Assembly: GCF_000092185.1 (NCBI RefSeq)
Contig: NC_014160.1
Location: forward strand, 930,001 to 994,000
Direction: 5' to 3'
Length of the DNA stretch: 64,000 nt
Source: Thermosphaera aggregans DSM 11486
Lineage (GTDB): Archaea > Thermoproteota > Thermoprotei_A > Sulfolobales > Desulfurococcaceae
Shown piece after piece: positions 1-9,255 of this stretch; positions within the stretch are counted from its first letter, which is position 1; each line of letters starts with the position of its first letter. A model generated the notes under the pieces. That model did no database searches and had not been told where the DNA came from. It saw only the letters and a list, made by a program, of their open reading frames with translations. The translations under genes and the position numbers were made by a program.

Positions 1-1368
1 ATATTCATAGACGAGCTCGACGCTATCGCGCCTAAAAGGGACGAGGTCGTAGGCGAGGTTGAGAGAAGGGTTGTGGCCCAGCTCCTAGCCCTGCTGGACG
101 GGTTGGAGAGCAGGGGGAACGTCATAGTAATAGCAGCCACCAATAGGCCTAACGCCGTGGATCCGGCTTTGAGAAGGCCTGGCAGGTTTGACAGGGAGAT
201 TGAAATACCCATGCCGGATAAGAAGGGGAGGCTGGAAATACTTCAAATACATACTAGGAGACTTGTGAAATCGGGTATCCTCGGCGAGGATGTCGACCTG
301 GTCAAGCTCGCGGAGATGACTCACGGCTACACTGGCGCAGACTTAGCAGCCCTGGTCAAGGAAGCCGTCCTACACGCTTTGAGAAGGCATGTTCCTCTTG
401 AAAAGTCTAACCCGCCTACGCCCGAGGAGGTTTTAGAGAAGGTTAAAGTCACTTTCGATGACTTCATGTTTGCCTATAAGAGTATTGTGCCCAGCGGCCT
501 CAGGGAGATATACGTTGAGGTGCCGGAGGTGCGCTGGGGCGATATAGGGGGGCTTCACGAGGTGAAGCAGGCTTTAAAAGAGAGTGTTGAATGGCCTCTG
601 AGAATGCCAGAGGTGTTCGAGAAGTTCGGGATAAAGCCCCCCAAGGGCATACTTCTCTACGGGCCTCCTGGATGCGGGAAAACACTTCTCGCCAAGGCTG
701 TTGCAACCGAGAGTGGCGCCAACTTCATAGCTGTTAGAGGGGCAGAGATCATGAGTAAGTGGGTAGGAGAGTCTGAGCGTGCTGTGAGAGAGATATTCCG
801 GAAAGCCAGGTTGCACGCCCCTACAGTCGTCTTCTTCGACGAGATAGATGCGATAGCCTCGCTAAGAGGAGTCGAGCTGGACTCGGGCGTGTCCGAGAGG
901 GTTGTGACACAGTTGATCACTGAGATGGATGGTATCCAGAAGCTTGAAAACGTTGTGGTGATAGCGGCAACCAACAGACCTGATCTGATAGATCCCGCGT
1001 TACTCAGGCCTGGAAGGCTTGAGAAGCTCATCTACGTTCCACCGCCAGACTATGATGCAAGGCTCGAAATACTCAGGATCCTGACGAGGAGGATACCGTT
1101 GTCAAGGGATGTCGACCTACGGGATATTGCCCGGAGGACAGAAGGGTATAGCGGTGCTGATGTTGAAGCAGTGGTTAGGGAAGCAGTCATGTCTGCTCTG
1201 AGGGAATCCCTGAGCACTAGTGAGATTTCAATGAAGCATTTCAATAGGGCGTTAGAGATTATTAAGCCGAGCATTAATGATAATATGTTGAGATACTATC
1301 TTGAATGGGGGGTTAAGGCCAGGCAACAGCTCCCCAGATCGCACCTGAAGCCTCAAGTCTACGTTTAA
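1..1368 (+). CDS. CDC48/VCP-type AAA+ ATPase, 3' part
   Basis: Double-ring AAA+ unfoldase that extracts and unfolds proteins for the proteasome and other quality-control routes in the cytoplasm. The reading frame is open from base 1, so the gene is cut by the window edge; about 455 C-terminal residues are present and roughly 280-300 N-terminal residues (N-domain and D1 Walker A) are missing. Visible parts are the D1 Walker B (IFIDELDA) at the very start, the D1 arginine-finger region, the D2 Walker A GPPGCGKT near residue 221, D2 Walker [10 protein letters not shown] near 276 and D2 sensor NRPD. A GTG at 73 could be mistaken for a start, but homology continues upstream of it. A winged-helix gene follows after 10 bases. 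Confidence 0.96.
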   Translation: MFIDELDAIAPKRDEVVGEVERRVVAQLLALLDGLESRGNVIVIAATNRPNAVDPALRRPGRFDREIEIPMPDKKGRLEILQIHTRRLVKSGILGEDVDLVKLAEMTHGYTGADLAALVKEAVLHALRRHVPLEKSNPPTPEEVLEKVKVTFDDFMFAYKSIVPSGLREIYVEVPEVRWGDIGGLHEVKQALKESVEWPLRMPEVFEKFGIKPPKGILLYGPPGCGKTLLAKAVATESGANFIAVRGAEIMSKWVGESERAVREIFRKARLHAPTVVFFDEIDAIASLRGVELDSGVSERVVTQLITEMDGIQKLENVVVIAATNRPDLIDPALLRPGRLEKLIYVPPPDYDARLEILRILTRRIPLSRDVDLRDIARRTEGYSGADVEAVVREAVMSALRESLSTSEISMKHFNRALEIIKPSINDNMLRYYLEWGVKARQQLPRSHLKPQVYV

Positions 1369-1378
1369 GGTGGTTGTA

Positions 1379-1636
1379 ATGAAGTATAACCCTGGATACT
1401 GGCGTCTAACCCCTCTCTACAGGCTAATCCTCGAGATTGTGATTGACCACCCCGAGGGAGTCTCGGAGTCCGACCTAATAGATATTTTGAAGAAGGAGCA
1501 CGAGGTCGATGTTGGGAAAGCGGAGCTCTACAAGGCTTTGATGAAGCTGGAGCTATCAGGCTATATTCAAGTAGAGCCTGTTGGAAAAGAGTTCGTTATC
1601 AGGCTATCACCGTCTTTTCCCGAACTGTTTAAATAA
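1379..1636 (+). CDS. Small winged-helix protein
   Basis: An 85-residue basic/acidic helical protein whose middle (TPLYRLILEIV ... SESDLIDILKKE ... ELYKALMKLELSGYIQVEP) reads as a winged-helix DNA-binding fold with recognition helix and beta wing. I start it at the ATG at 1379, which has GGTGG five bases upstream, rather than at the GTG at 1370 that touches the cdc48 stop. Spacing suggests co-transcription with cdc48. It ends in an AT-rich gap before fen. A role as a transcription or replication accessory factor is inference; no ligand-binding domain is attached. Confidence 0.75.
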   Translation: MKYNPGYWRLTPLYRLILEIVIDHPEGVSESDLIDILKKEHEVDVGKAELYKALMKLELSGYIQVEPVGKEFVIRLSPSFPELFK

Positions 1637-1684
1637 ATAGTTTTAAATGTTTTAAACAGCTATTTTAATGATCGTGGGAGAGGC

Positions 1685-2746
1685 ATGGGTGTAAATCTTA
1701 AAGACCTCATACCTGACGACGCCAAGATTGTTATCGAGAACATGCGTGTTTTAAAAGGAAAGGTTATAGCTATAGATGCATACAACGCTTTATACCAGTT
1801 TCTAGCAGCGATAAGACAACCCGATGGCACCCCCTTAATGGATTCCCAGGGAAGGATTACTAGCCATTTAAGCGGACTCTTCTACAGGACTATAAACCTC
1901 GTCGAGGAGGGCTTGAAAACAGTGTATGTTTTTGACGGGAAGCCCCCGGAGTTGAAGGCAAGGGAGCTTGAGCGTAGGAGGGCGTTGAAGGAGGAGTCTG
2001 CTAGGAAGTATGAAGCAGCTGTTGAAGCAGGTGATTTGGAAGCGGCAAGGAGATACGCTATGATGGCTTCTAAACTTACTGATGAAATGGTTAAGGAGGC
2101 TAAGAGGCTTCTAGACGCTCTTGGAGTCCCCTGGGTTCAGGCACCGGCCGAGGGTGAAGCCCAAGCAGCCTATCTTGCGAAAAAAGGCGACGCATACGCT
2201 TCTGCCAGCCAGGATTACGATAGCCTCCTCTTCGGCTCCCCTAGGCTGATAAGAAATCTTACTATTAGCGGGAGGAGGAAGCTTCCGAGAAGAGAGGAAT
2301 ACGTAGAGGTTAAGCCTGAAATGATAGAGCTTAACACGCTCCTTTTAAAGTTAAGCCTGACCCTGGAAAACCTTATAGACGTAGGCATTCTGGTAGGTAC
2401 GGACTATAATCCGGAAGGATTTGAGGGAATAGGAGTCAAAAAGGCCTACCAGCTCGTCAAAACCTACGGGTCGATCGAGAAGATTCCTAAAGCCTTACTC
2501 AAGTCCAGCTTCGAGGTAGACGTTCTCGAGATTAAGAAATACTTTCTACAACCCCCCGTCACAGACTCGTATAAGATAGAGTGGAGAGAGCCTGATGAGA
2601 AGTCGGTTTTCGAGATCCTTGTTAACGAGCATGACTTCAGCGAAGATAGGGTTAGGAACGCGCTTGAAAGATTTACTAAAGCGTATAAGGAGAATATTAA
2701 AGGAGTCCAAACAGGGCTTGGCAAGTGGTTTGTCAAACCGTCCTAG
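1685..2746 (+). CDS. fen: Flap endonuclease 1
   Basis: Structure-specific 5' flap endonuclease/exonuclease of Okazaki fragment maturation and long-patch repair. The 353-residue length is normal for archaeal FEN-1. N-terminal metal site D31 ([11 protein letters not shown]) and D84 (YVFDGKPPE), internal acidic residues in [12 protein letters not shown] and [11 protein letters not shown], and the later GTDYNPEG with the helix-hairpin-helix region are all present. The C-terminus carries QTGLGKWF, a canonical PIP box for binding the PCNA clamp. Start is ATG with GGGAGAGG just upstream. It is preceded by a TA-rich stretch (about 1637-1668) suited to a promoter of its own. Confidence 0.97.
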   Translation: MGVNLKDLIPDDAKIVIENMRVLKGKVIAIDAYNALYQFLAAIRQPDGTPLMDSQGRITSHLSGLFYRTINLVEEGLKTVYVFDGKPPELKARELERRRALKEESARKYEAAVEAGDLEAARRYAMMASKLTDEMVKEAKRLLDALGVPWVQAPAEGEAQAAYLAKKGDAYASASQDYDSLLFGSPRLIRNLTISGRRKLPRREEYVEVKPEMIELNTLLLKLSLTLENLIDVGILVGTDYNPEGFEGIGVKKAYQLVKTYGSIEKIPKALLKSSFEVDVLEIKKYFLQPPVTDSYKIEWREPDEKSVFEILVNEHDFSEDRVRNALERFTKAYKENIKGVQTGLGKWFVKPS

Positions 2747-2899
2747 ATTAAGCATTGGAAACGTGTTTGGCTTAGCATGGTTGAACCGGGAAAAACTATT
2801 TCATCAATGACACATGACGCCTACTCCTGGCCCATGATCGAATACTCCTAGGAAATATGTTTACAGCCATGCCGCAATATGTTTATATTCGTGAAATCC

Positions 2900-3267
2900 A
2901 TGAGTGGTGAAAACCTACAGCCGCACTCCTATTGATGCTTCTTGCAGGCATTATATCAGTAATTTTCGCACTACTAGCGATAGGGGTTGGGGTCTTGTAG
3001 CGAGCATGGTGATGATAGTGTTTGGGTTAATAGCTTTTTCCATAGGCTTGTTAATGATTATCGTGGCATTGAAGGACAATAGTGGTGAACCAGACAGGGT
3101 TAAAACACGGTCTATAGTAGGGATAATCCTATCTATTATTAGCCTGGTCACCGTTCGCGGAGGTTTTTTCCTAAATTATCCTCGATCTCGCAGGAGGGAT
3201 TTCAGGGTTGACGTGGAAGCCACCTGAGAAACCCGCTGCACAGGAGCAAACCCTACCCTTTATCTAA
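2900..3267 (+). pseudogene. Decayed small membrane protein gene
   Basis: Three reading frames must be joined to read one plausible protein. ATG at 2900 opens MSGENLQPH and stops; the next frame gives the hydrophobic helix LLLMLLAGIISVIFALLAIG (2938-2998); the following frame gives MIVFGLIAFSIGLLMIIVAL and a further segment GIILSIISLVT; the end shifts again to LDLAGGISGLTWKPPEKPAA and stops at 3265. Together this is a four-helix membrane protein of about 120 residues with a proline-rich tail. The in-frame remnant of 107 codons at 2904 mixes real and nonsense sequence. Sequencing error is the alternative to decay. Confidence 0.65.
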
Positions 3268-3275
3268 ATATTTTT

Positions 3276-3950
3276 TCACCACTCACTCTCGCTCCATCCA
3301 TATTTGCCTATTAAGGGGACAAAGACGCATTCTATTCCCCACCGCTTAATTATTCTTCCATTCCTCTTCTCGACAATTAGGAGCCTCTGAAAGTACCGAT
3401 CCCCCACCGGTGCTACAAGGATACCGGGATCCCTTAATTGCTCCAGCAGTGGCGGGGGAATATCCGGGGCGGCAGCGGTCACTATTATTCTATCGTAGGG
3501 AGCTTCTTCCTTATAGCCTAGCGTTCCATCGGCGACTACCACCGTAACATGTTCCGAATACCCTGCTCTCTCAAGGTTTTTCCTTGCAAAAGAGGCTAGC
3601 TCACTAATTCTCTCAATACTGTAAACGTGTCCTCCACCGGAATCCTGCTTGGCAACTATTTCAGCTAGGACAGCGGCCTGGTAACCTGACCCTGTCCCAA
3701 TCTCTAGCACCTTGTTGCCTGGCTCAGGATCCAGCTCTTCCGTCATTATAGCAACCATGTGTATAGCGCTTATCGTTTGACCCCAGCCTATGGGTAGCGG
3801 TGTATCATGGTAGGCATATTTTCTCATAGCCTCCGGGATGAACAGCTCCCTTGGCACGTTCAGGAGAGCTTTAATAACCCTAGGGTTCTTAAGGTAGCCC
3901 GAGTCCACAAGGAGTTCGATAACTCTCCTCTTCTGTTCTTGAAAACTCAA
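3276..3950 (-). CDS. pcm: Protein-L-isoaspartate O-methyltransferase
   Basis: S-adenosylmethionine-dependent enzyme that methylates L-isoaspartyl residues so that heat- and age-damaged proteins can be repaired; cytoplasmic. At 224 residues it has the normal family length. Motif [18 protein letters not shown], the upstream substrate motif [11 protein letters not shown], and post-motif II/III stretches [15 protein letters not shown] and LVAPVGD are clear. ATG start at 3950. It is divergent from the DUF371 gene, with only 42 bases between the two starts. Confidence 0.95.
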   Translation of the reverse strand: MSFQEQKRRVIELLVDSGYLKNPRVIKALLNVPRELFIPEAMRKYAYHDTPLPIGWGQTISAIHMVAIMTEELDPEPGNKVLEIGTGSGYQAAVLAEIVAKQDSGGGHVYSIERISELASFARKNLERAGYSEHVTVVVADGTLGYKEEAPYDRIIVTAAAPDIPPPLLEQLRDPGILVAPVGDRYFQRLLIVEKRNGRIIKRWGIECVFVPLIGKYGWSESEW

Positions 3951-3992
3951 CGTAATCCCTTTGAAAATATTAGGCTTACGGATTAATTAAAC

Positions 3993-4460
3993 ATGGGGTT
4001 AGCGATGATGGTTGCCAGCGAGATCGTGCGCGCAAAGGGACACCCAAATATCACGGCCAAGCATAAGACAACAATGGAGATAACGAAGGATTATGATTTA
4101 ACGGTGAGGGGAGATTGTATAATAGGGGTTGACGCGGACAAGGCCGCGTTAGACTTGTCCAGTAAGTTTAAGGAGGCCTTAAGGCTTCCGGGAAACTTAT
4201 TATACGTTGTCTTAGAGTCGGGTGGTTTCAGGGAGCACTTAATAGCACATTGCTCAAGAGACATCGGTGCAACAGATCCTCGAAGAATAATTATTAGGAG
4301 GAGCAACTTTATCGAGCCCGCGACGATAGGGGTTTACGCGACTAAGGCAGCTGGGGATCTGGACAGAAGGTTGATTAACAGTTTGAAAAGCAGTGATGCA
4401 GTGTTAACGGTCAGATTATACGTGCTTAGGCTTGACGATGTCGAACCTGTAAATGCCTGA
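3993..4460 (+). CDS. DUF371 family protein
   Basis: Conserved archaeal protein of about 150 residues recognised by the N-terminal AKGHPNITAKHKTTMEITKD block and the following GDCIIGVDADKAALDLS. The family is well conserved but I know of no established function. No membrane segment or cofactor motif is visible. Starts at 3993, 4005 or 4008 are possible. Its 3' end overlaps the convergent trm5 gene by 45 bases, so both coding ends are read from the same DNA. Confidence 0.85.
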   Translation: MGLAMMVASEIVRAKGHPNITAKHKTTMEITKDYDLTVRGDCIIGVDADKAALDLSSKFKEALRLPGNLLYVVLESGGFREHLIAHCSRDIGATDPRRIIIRRSNFIEPATIGVYATKAAGDLDRRLINSLKSSDAVLTVRLYVLRLDDVEPVNA

Positions 4461-5408
4461 GCCTGGAGAGTATTCTAGCACAAGCCTGTGACCGATAATC
4501 CTCCACCCTTGAAGAGCGTTGCTAACATCATCGATGGCGGTGTAGACATCTCTTGTTAAAACGTATAAATGCAAGACACCGCCTGGGGCGAGAACTTGAT
4601 TGTAGACTTCGACAAAGCCTAGGCTTGCTTTAGGAAGGTTTGCAATCACTCTGTCAGCCAACTCCCCTCTCGGCAGGCGTTCAGGAATGTTTCTGGCATC
4701 ATCGTTTAAAGCTATGACTATTCCTTTCAGTTTTTTCATATTTGATTTAACATTCTCCATTAAAAGCTCGTGGGCAGTAGGGTTTAAATCATTAGCCAGG
4801 ACTAGCGCGGTCTTTAACGAAGCAATGTGTAACGGGAACCCACCTATCCCCGAAAACAAGTCCACTACAACCTCCCCATTCCTCACAAGGGACGCCACTC
4901 TCCTGTGTTCCTCGGTAAGCCTTGGATTATAGTACACTTTTCCAAGCCTGACTTTAAAGCTTAAGCCATACTCCTTGACAATCACCTCCTCAACGGGAGT
5001 TCCCCAGAGGAGTTTGAGGACTGGAACTCTATACTCCTCGACGGTCTCTTCCTTAACATATACTGCTTTTAGCCTCGGATGGATTTTTAAAAGGGTTCCC
5101 ACGACTTCCTCCGGGGCTCTCTGCTCTAAAACCCTGCTCCTCACAATAGCAACTTCTCCCAGTGAATCATATGAAGGAGGATTCGCGAACAACTTCTTCT
5201 TATAGCCCGGAGCGCATTCAACAATCCTGAAAAATGTGTCTTCAAGGGATTCAGGCGTTTTTGCAACGGGAATAAGTACCTTGTCACCAACCCTCTCTAT
5301 TAAGTAGTCCTCAAGAATTAGATTGTTTCTTCTCAAAGCCTTTATCGCTTTCTCCGCATAGGTTTTTTCAACCTCCACGCAAAGTACTTTCTCACCCAAC
5401 CCAGCCAC
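4416..5408 (-). CDS. trm5: tRNA (guanine-37-N1)-methyltransferase Trm5
   Basis: Makes m1G37 next to the anticodon, preventing +1 frameshifting; in archaea the product can also feed wyosine synthesis. The N-terminal part (about residues 1-110) contains the D1/D2-like recognition region with SYDSLGEVAIVRS; the class I SAM domain follows with VVDLFSGIGGFPLHIA (motif I) and the characteristic catalytic ANLPKAS. Length 330 fits the Trm5 family, and presence of the N-terminal domain favours the Trm5b-like form. Start is ATG at 5408, divergent from nadK. The last 45 bases overlap DUF371 on the other strand. Confidence 0.93.
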   Translation of the reverse strand: MAGLGEKVLCVEVEKTYAEKAIKALRRNNLILEDYLIERVGDKVLIPVAKTPESLEDTFFRIVECAPGYKKKLFANPPSYDSLGEVAIVRSRVLEQRAPEEVVGTLLKIHPRLKAVYVKEETVEEYRVPVLKLLWGTPVEEVIVKEYGLSFKVRLGKVYYNPRLTEEHRRVASLVRNGEVVVDLFSGIGGFPLHIASLKTALVLANDLNPTAHELLMENVKSNMKKLKGIVIALNDDARNIPERLPRGELADRVIANLPKASLGFVEVYNQVLAPGGVLHLYVLTRDVYTAIDDVSNALQGWRIIGHRLVLEYSPGSGIYRFDIVKPKHV

Positions 5409-5467
5409 CTGGGACGCTATTAAAATCTATATTACTCGTCTCAACATATGTTTGATCGTGGATTGGA

Positions 5468-6286
5468 ATGTTTTCCAAGATAGCATTAATATATAAGCCA
5501 ACACTTAAGTGCATTGAAATAGTTAAAGAGCTTTCAAACGCTTTCTCCGCCAGAGGCTGTGAAACACTATTGTTCACTGTTGACGATTTACTGCCGGCCG
5601 AAGTAGGGAACTCGCAATTAGTCGTCGTGGTGGGAGGCGATGGCACTTTTCTTAAAGCATCCAGTGTTCTTCAGGAAACAAGCGCTTTCATCCTACCAGT
5701 ACACTGCGGTAGGCGGGGCGCTTTCTACGAAACTATTAGCAAACCCCCCTCTGAGATTGTTGAAGAGGTTTTGAAAGGAGAGTTCATAGTTCAGTATTAT
5801 CCGAGGCTGAGAGCTTGCAGGGGGAGTGATTGCAGGGTATTCGTTAACGAGCTCGCGGTGACCTCAATTGATCAGGGGAAAATAACAGGCTTCTCCCTAG
5901 CTATCAATACCCCCGGCATTAGTTCGAGGCTGGAGTTTGAAGGTGATGGAGTATTGATTGCCTCATCCCCTGGTTCAGCGGCTTATAACTTGTCCGCTGG
6001 AGGACCATTAGTGGATGCTTGGAATAGTTTAATGATCATTACTCCGTTAAACCCCATGCAACTCAACCTTCCCTCAATAGTTCTCCCCTCATTCTCGACG
6101 AGGGTCCGGGTCTCTTGCAGAGGGTTTTCATCAATGTTCATAGATGGTGAGAGAACAGCAACATTAACACGCGGGGAAGAAGTCATCGTGTCGGGTTCAA
6201 ACAGTTATCTCAGGGTGATAAGGTTTAAGCCTAGGAGGGATATTGTTAAAAATGTCATCGAGTCGAGAACGATCTTCTCACAATAG
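5468..6286 (+). CDS. nadK: NAD kinase
   Basis: Phosphorylates NAD(H) to NADP(H) using ATP or polyphosphate. The 272-residue protein shows the family signature GGDGT at residues 56-60 (VVVVGGDGTFLKA), the NE motif in VFVNELAVTS, and the glycine-rich DGVLIASSPGSAAYNLSAGGP region that forms the NAD pocket. ATG start. The 3' end overlaps nob1 by about 35 bases, so the two are almost certainly co-transcribed and translationally coupled. Archaeal nadK next to a ribosome-biogenesis gene is an arrangement rather than a functional link as far as I can tell. Confidence 0.94.
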   Translation: MFSKIALIYKPTLKCIEIVKELSNAFSARGCETLLFTVDDLLPAEVGNSQLVVVVGGDGTFLKASSVLQETSAFILPVHCGRRGAFYETISKPPSEIVEEVLKGEFIVQYYPRLRACRGSDCRVFVNELAVTSIDQGKITGFSLAINTPGISSRLEFEGDGVLIASSPGSAAYNLSAGGPLVDAWNSLMIITPLNPMQLNLPSIVLPSFSTRVRVSCRGFSSMFIDGERTATLTRGEEVIVSGSNSYLRVIRFKPRRDIVKNVIESRTIFSQ

Positions 6287-6800
6287 GGTCAAGACAGCCG
6301 TTCTCGATACTTCAGCCCTGCTGGCAAAGATTTACCGTTTCATACCTAGGCACGAGATTAAACTGTATACGACCCCCGGCGCTATCGGAGAGGTCAAGGA
6401 TCAGGAGAACAAGCAGGCGTTGGAGGAGGCTCTCGACCTAGGCTTGCTCGAGGTCAGAACACCTGAGAAAGGATTTGTTGAACAAGCCTTGAAGCACGCT
6501 TCCATGATAGGCGAAGTCTCGAAGCTTTCCAAGACAGATATAGAGGTGGCCGCGCTCGCCATTGAGCTCAAGGAGAGTGGCGGAACCCTAGTTTTCACCG
6601 ACGACTACAGCTTGCAAAACCTCCTACTCCACATGAGAATTGGGTTTAAGCCTTTGAAAACCACTGGAATATCGGAAAGAAGGGCCTATCTTGAGAGATG
6701 TCCTGTGTGCGGGTATGTCCCCGGTGAACCCGGGGAGAGCAAATGCCCTTTATGCGGGAGCGAGATTAAGAGGTTTAAGGCTTCTTCAGCAAGGCAATGA
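6252..6800 (+). CDS. nob1: Endoribonuclease Nob1 (PIN domain plus zinc ribbon)
   Basis: Cleaves the 3' end of pre-16S rRNA in late small-subunit maturation. The N-terminal PIN domain begins with AVLDTSALL and contains acidic residues in SKTDIEVAALA and FTDDYSLQNLL for the two-metal site. The C-terminal zinc ribbon is RCPVCGYVP ... KCPLCGSEI. ATG at 6252 is preferred over the upstream TTG at 6243. It lies inside the nadK tail and overlaps the convergent methyltransferase gene by 26 bases. Confidence 0.93.
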   Translation: MSSSRERSSHNRVKTAVLDTSALLAKIYRFIPRHEIKLYTTPGAIGEVKDQENKQALEEALDLGLLEVRTPEKGFVEQALKHASMIGEVSKLSKTDIEVAALAIELKESGGTLVFTDDYSLQNLLLHMRIGFKPLKTTGISERRAYLERCPVCGYVPGEPGESKCPLCGSEIKRFKASSARQ

Positions 6801-7944
6801 AGTATCCTGGCATGTCACTGTTTAAAGGGTGGAACCTGTAGCCTACAATGTCTTCAAAATAGACTTTATCGAGCCTCGAGAACCTTGAATCGGCTTCAAC
6901 GCTTTCAAAACCAAGCTCTTTCACAGCATACGAGACGACTTCCTCGTTTTCTCTTAACGTAAGAGTACAGGTGGAATACACTGCAATGCCCCCTTTCTTA
7001 AGGATGCTGTAAGCTGTTTTCAAAAACTGCTTCTGGTAGTTAGCATTGTTTAAAATATCCGTGAGAGTCTTGTCGAAGGTTAGTTTAGGTCTAACGCCTA
7101 GGTTGCTACACGGCGGGTCAATTAGAACCTTATTCACTTTCTCATTGAGATTGAAATCTAAGTGAGCGTATCTAGAGTCATAAGGAATGGCTAAAACGTT
7201 AATGTTCAAACCCAGTTTCTCAAGGTTTGTTTTCAAAACCTCAATTTTAGGTGTGTTCCGGTCGAAAGCTATTATCCTACTCTTCCCCTTCGTGTACTGG
7301 ACGACGTGTCCGGTCTTACCTCCCGGCGACGCGTTCAAGTCTGCAACGAGATCTCCTTCTCTAGGGTTGAGGAATAACGTGGTGACCATTGCTGGAAGCC
7401 CCTGCGGGTAGATCAATCCTTTGCGATAAACCGATAGCTCATTAATCTTTGGCGCGCGGTAAACTGATGTGATATTCACCCCAATTAAACCCTTATTAAC
7501 CCTGAATAATTCGCTAGAGGACATGGCTGCTTCTACAACTCCAACGTAGAACCCATGTTTCGAAACCACTTTCACCAATTCCCCTCTCCGGATAGAATCA
7601 GCCTTCAAAACACCTGGCCTATACAGGTTAGAGCCCATCATAACGGAGGCCGCGGTTTTCTCGTCCACAATAAAAGCCTTGTCGATATCTCCCGGTAGTT
7701 TAAACGGTCCTTCCAGCTCAACGTAAACAGCTTCGTCAACTTCTTCATCCTTTCGAGCTCTAACTCCTTCTTTCTCCATCTCCTCCAAAACCTCTTCAAC
7801 AGTTGTTCTCAACGTGTTAACCCTGATGTAAAGCCTCCTAGGCGGAGTTGCCAGGGATTCCACCAATCTCTGGGTTAAGCTACCGTATACTCGTCTGAGC
7901 TCGTTCAACACGTCTTCCAGCATTTTCAAGGACTCCTCTTCCAA
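6775..7944 (-). CDS. NOL1/NOP2/Sun-type RNA m5C methyltransferase with PUA domain
   Basis: SAM-dependent cytosine-5 methyltransferase. At 389 residues it carries, after a short helical N-terminus, a PUA RNA-binding domain around residues 110-175 (KADSIRRGELVKVVSKHGFYVG), then a Rossmann domain with motif I ADLNASPGGKTGHV, motif IV DPPCSNLG and motif VI STCTLTLRENEEVV; the cysteines in IV and VI are the catalytic pair. The PUA-containing archaeal member resembles the NSUN6 type that methylates C72 of certain tRNAs; a tRNA rather than rRNA substrate is my inference. ATG start at 7944. Confidence 0.9.
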   Translation of the reverse strand: MEEESLKMLEDVLNELRRVYGSLTQRLVESLATPPRRLYIRVNTLRTTVEEVLEEMEKEGVRARKDEEVDEAVYVELEGPFKLPGDIDKAFIVDEKTAASVMMGSNLYRPGVLKADSIRRGELVKVVSKHGFYVGVVEAAMSSSELFRVNKGLIGVNITSVYRAPKINELSVYRKGLIYPQGLPAMVTTLFLNPREGDLVADLNASPGGKTGHVVQYTKGKSRIIAFDRNTPKIEVLKTNLEKLGLNINVLAIPYDSRYAHLDFNLNEKVNKVLIDPPCSNLGVRPKLTFDKTLTDILNNANYQKQFLKTAYSILKKGGIAVYSTCTLTLRENEEVVSYAVKELGFESVEADSRFSRLDKVYFEDIVGYRFHPLNSDMPGYFIALLKKP

Positions 7945-8031
7945 TTTTGGGTTTAGAAATCCTTATTAGATTATGAACCAATATAGGATTTACTAGCACA
8001 TGGCTGATTAACTGGAGAGGTGAGTTGAGAA

Positions 8032-8352
8032 ATGTCTTCCTCTACGAGAATAACTGACAAGGAGTTGAACGAGGCGTTAATGGATAAGCAGGAGAAAAAG
8101 CCGGTGGATGAGAAGCAGAAATGGGTTAACAGGATTTTGAAGAGTGCTAAGCAGTATCATAAAATATGCCCCTACTTCGACAAGAGGACTAAGATGTGCT
8201 TCATTACCCTTGGCACCAAGTGTGATAGGGAGGGCAAGTTCGACACGTGCCCGGTTTTCAAAGCGTTCTTGGAGAAGAAATACGATGATTATAAAGCCAA
8301 GAACCAGCCCCTGCCTCTCGACTTTTCAGATGTTGTTGCAACGCCTCTATAG
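8032..8352 (+). CDS. Small cysteine-motif protein, unknown function
   Basis: A 106-residue soluble, lysine-rich protein that I cannot assign to a named family. Its central part CPYFDKRTKMCFITLGTKC followed by DTCPVF has four cysteines spaced to hold zinc or an Fe-S cluster. ATG start with GAGAGGTGAG upstream, giving a strong ribosome-binding site. It is immediately followed by a GTG-started DUF2283-like gene that begins on the next codon after its stop, so the pair forms an operon. Confidence 0.75.
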   Translation: MSSSTRITDKELNEALMDKQEKKPVDEKQKWVNRILKSAKQYHKICPYFDKRTKMCFITLGTKCDREGKFDTCPVFKAFLEKKYDDYKAKNQPLPLDFSDVVATPL

Positions 8353-8580
8353 GTGTTTGTCGTGGAGAAAAAGTATTTTATTGAAAACCTGGGCAACGTG
8401 TGGATAGAGTATGATAGGCAAAACGACATTCTTTATTTACACTTCACCACGGAGATCGGAGACGCTGATGAAGAGGTTTTAAGCGAGGATGGCGACGTGG
8501 TTTTCAGGCTTAAAGAGGGGCGTTTAATCTCTGTAATGGTTTTAAACTTCAGCGAGAAAATAGGCGGCACTATTATTTGA
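8353..8580 (+). CDS. DUF2283-like protein
   Basis: A 75-residue protein whose core IEYDRQNDILYLHF ... DVVFRLKEGRLISVMVLNFS matches the pattern of DUF2283, a small all-beta family also seen beside toxin-antitoxin genes. Here no toxin neighbour is visible; it simply follows the cysteine-motif gene with no spacer. Start GTG at 8353; an in-frame GTG at 8362 is an alternative. Function unknown. Confidence 0.72.
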   Translation: MFVVEKKYFIENLGNVWIEYDRQNDILYLHFTTEIGDADEEVLSEDGDVVFRLKEGRLISVMVLNFSEKIGGTII

Positions 8581-8593
8581 GAAAGTTTTCAAC

Positions 8594-8887
8594 CTAGAGC
8601 CCTCGAATAACACGTCTCACATACGTGTGCTCTGGGGGAAGAATCTTACAGACTTCATTGAAAAACTCCTCGGCCTCTTCCCCCTGTATGTCGATGAGCA
8701 GGGTATCCCCCTTGAATACGAGAGAGATAAGAGTGTTCCCGCACGTGTAGAGCAGTAACTTTTCAACCAATTGCTGAGAGGGAAGGGTCTTACCCGCTAC
8801 TTGAAAACAATTTTTTCCGAGAAGAATCTCGATTATGTCTCCCCTAAGTTTTGAGTTCAAAGTGTCGATTAGAAAATGCGTGATCAT
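8594..8887 (-). CDS. Hypothetical protein
   Basis: A 97-residue soluble protein with a helical N-terminal half and a beta-rich second half (LISLVFKGDTLLIDIQ) ending in a basic RRVIRGL tail. I do not recognise it. It lies 10 bases downstream of another short minus-strand gene (8898-9203) and converges on the DUF2283 gene. Codon use is like its neighbours and the start ATG is clear, so I regard it as a real gene. Confidence 0.6.
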   Translation of the reverse strand: MITHFLIDTLNSKLRGDIIEILLGKNCFQVAGKTLPSQQLVEKLLLYTCGNTLISLVFKGDTLLIDIQGEEAEEFFNEVCKILPPEHTYVRRVIRGL

Positions 8888-8897
8888 GCTTCAACCT

Positions 8898-9203
8898 CTA
8901 AAGGTTTTCAAGAAACTCCTCTAGTTTAACTGGTTTAACAATATGTATTTTCACGCCGCCCTCCTCAATAGCCAGTATGGATTCCTCCGGAATACTTGTC
9001 GAAACCAGGATGCTGGCATCGTACTCGTCAAGCAAGTCCTCCAGAACATCAATGTTGATCCCTGGGGACGGTATTTCAGCAAGTATTTTTCTCGAATCCA
9101 TGTCGTATACTAGAAGCTTCTCAGAGGACGCCAGGCTGGATACCCAGCCTTTTCCCACGGTCACGACAATTATATTGTTACCGACCATTAAGCACTCCTC
9201 CAT
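8898..9203 (-). CDS. Hypothetical protein, possibly NifX/NifB-C-like fold
   Basis: A 101-residue protein with alternating beta strands and helices: IIVVTVGKGWVSSLASSEKLLVYDMDSRKIL, then a helix, then DASILVSTSIPEESILAIEEGGVKIHIV. The order (strand, loop with small residues, YD-type strand, helix, strand with S/T, helix, KIHIV strand) recalls dinitrogenase Fe-Mo cofactor-like domains, but the similarity is weak and inferred by eye. First gene of a two-gene minus-strand operon, divergent from the AGOG gene. Confidence 0.55.
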   Translation of the reverse strand: MEECLMVGNNIIVVTVGKGWVSSLASSEKLLVYDMDSRKILAEIPSPGINIDVLEDLLDEYDASILVSTSIPEESILAIEEGGVKIHIVKPVKLEEFLENL

Positions 9204-9255
9204 AATGGTTAAGTCTCAAAACAACTTATAAACGAGAAGGTGTAATAGCGGTGTA

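Noticed and set aside
657-1031. 124-codon frame opposite cdc48
   Set aside because: Serine-rich shadow frame of a strongly conserved gene.
8353-8580. Toxin-antitoxin pair involving the DUF2283-like gene
   Set aside because: The upstream partner is a cysteine-motif protein with no RelE, VapC or MNT features.
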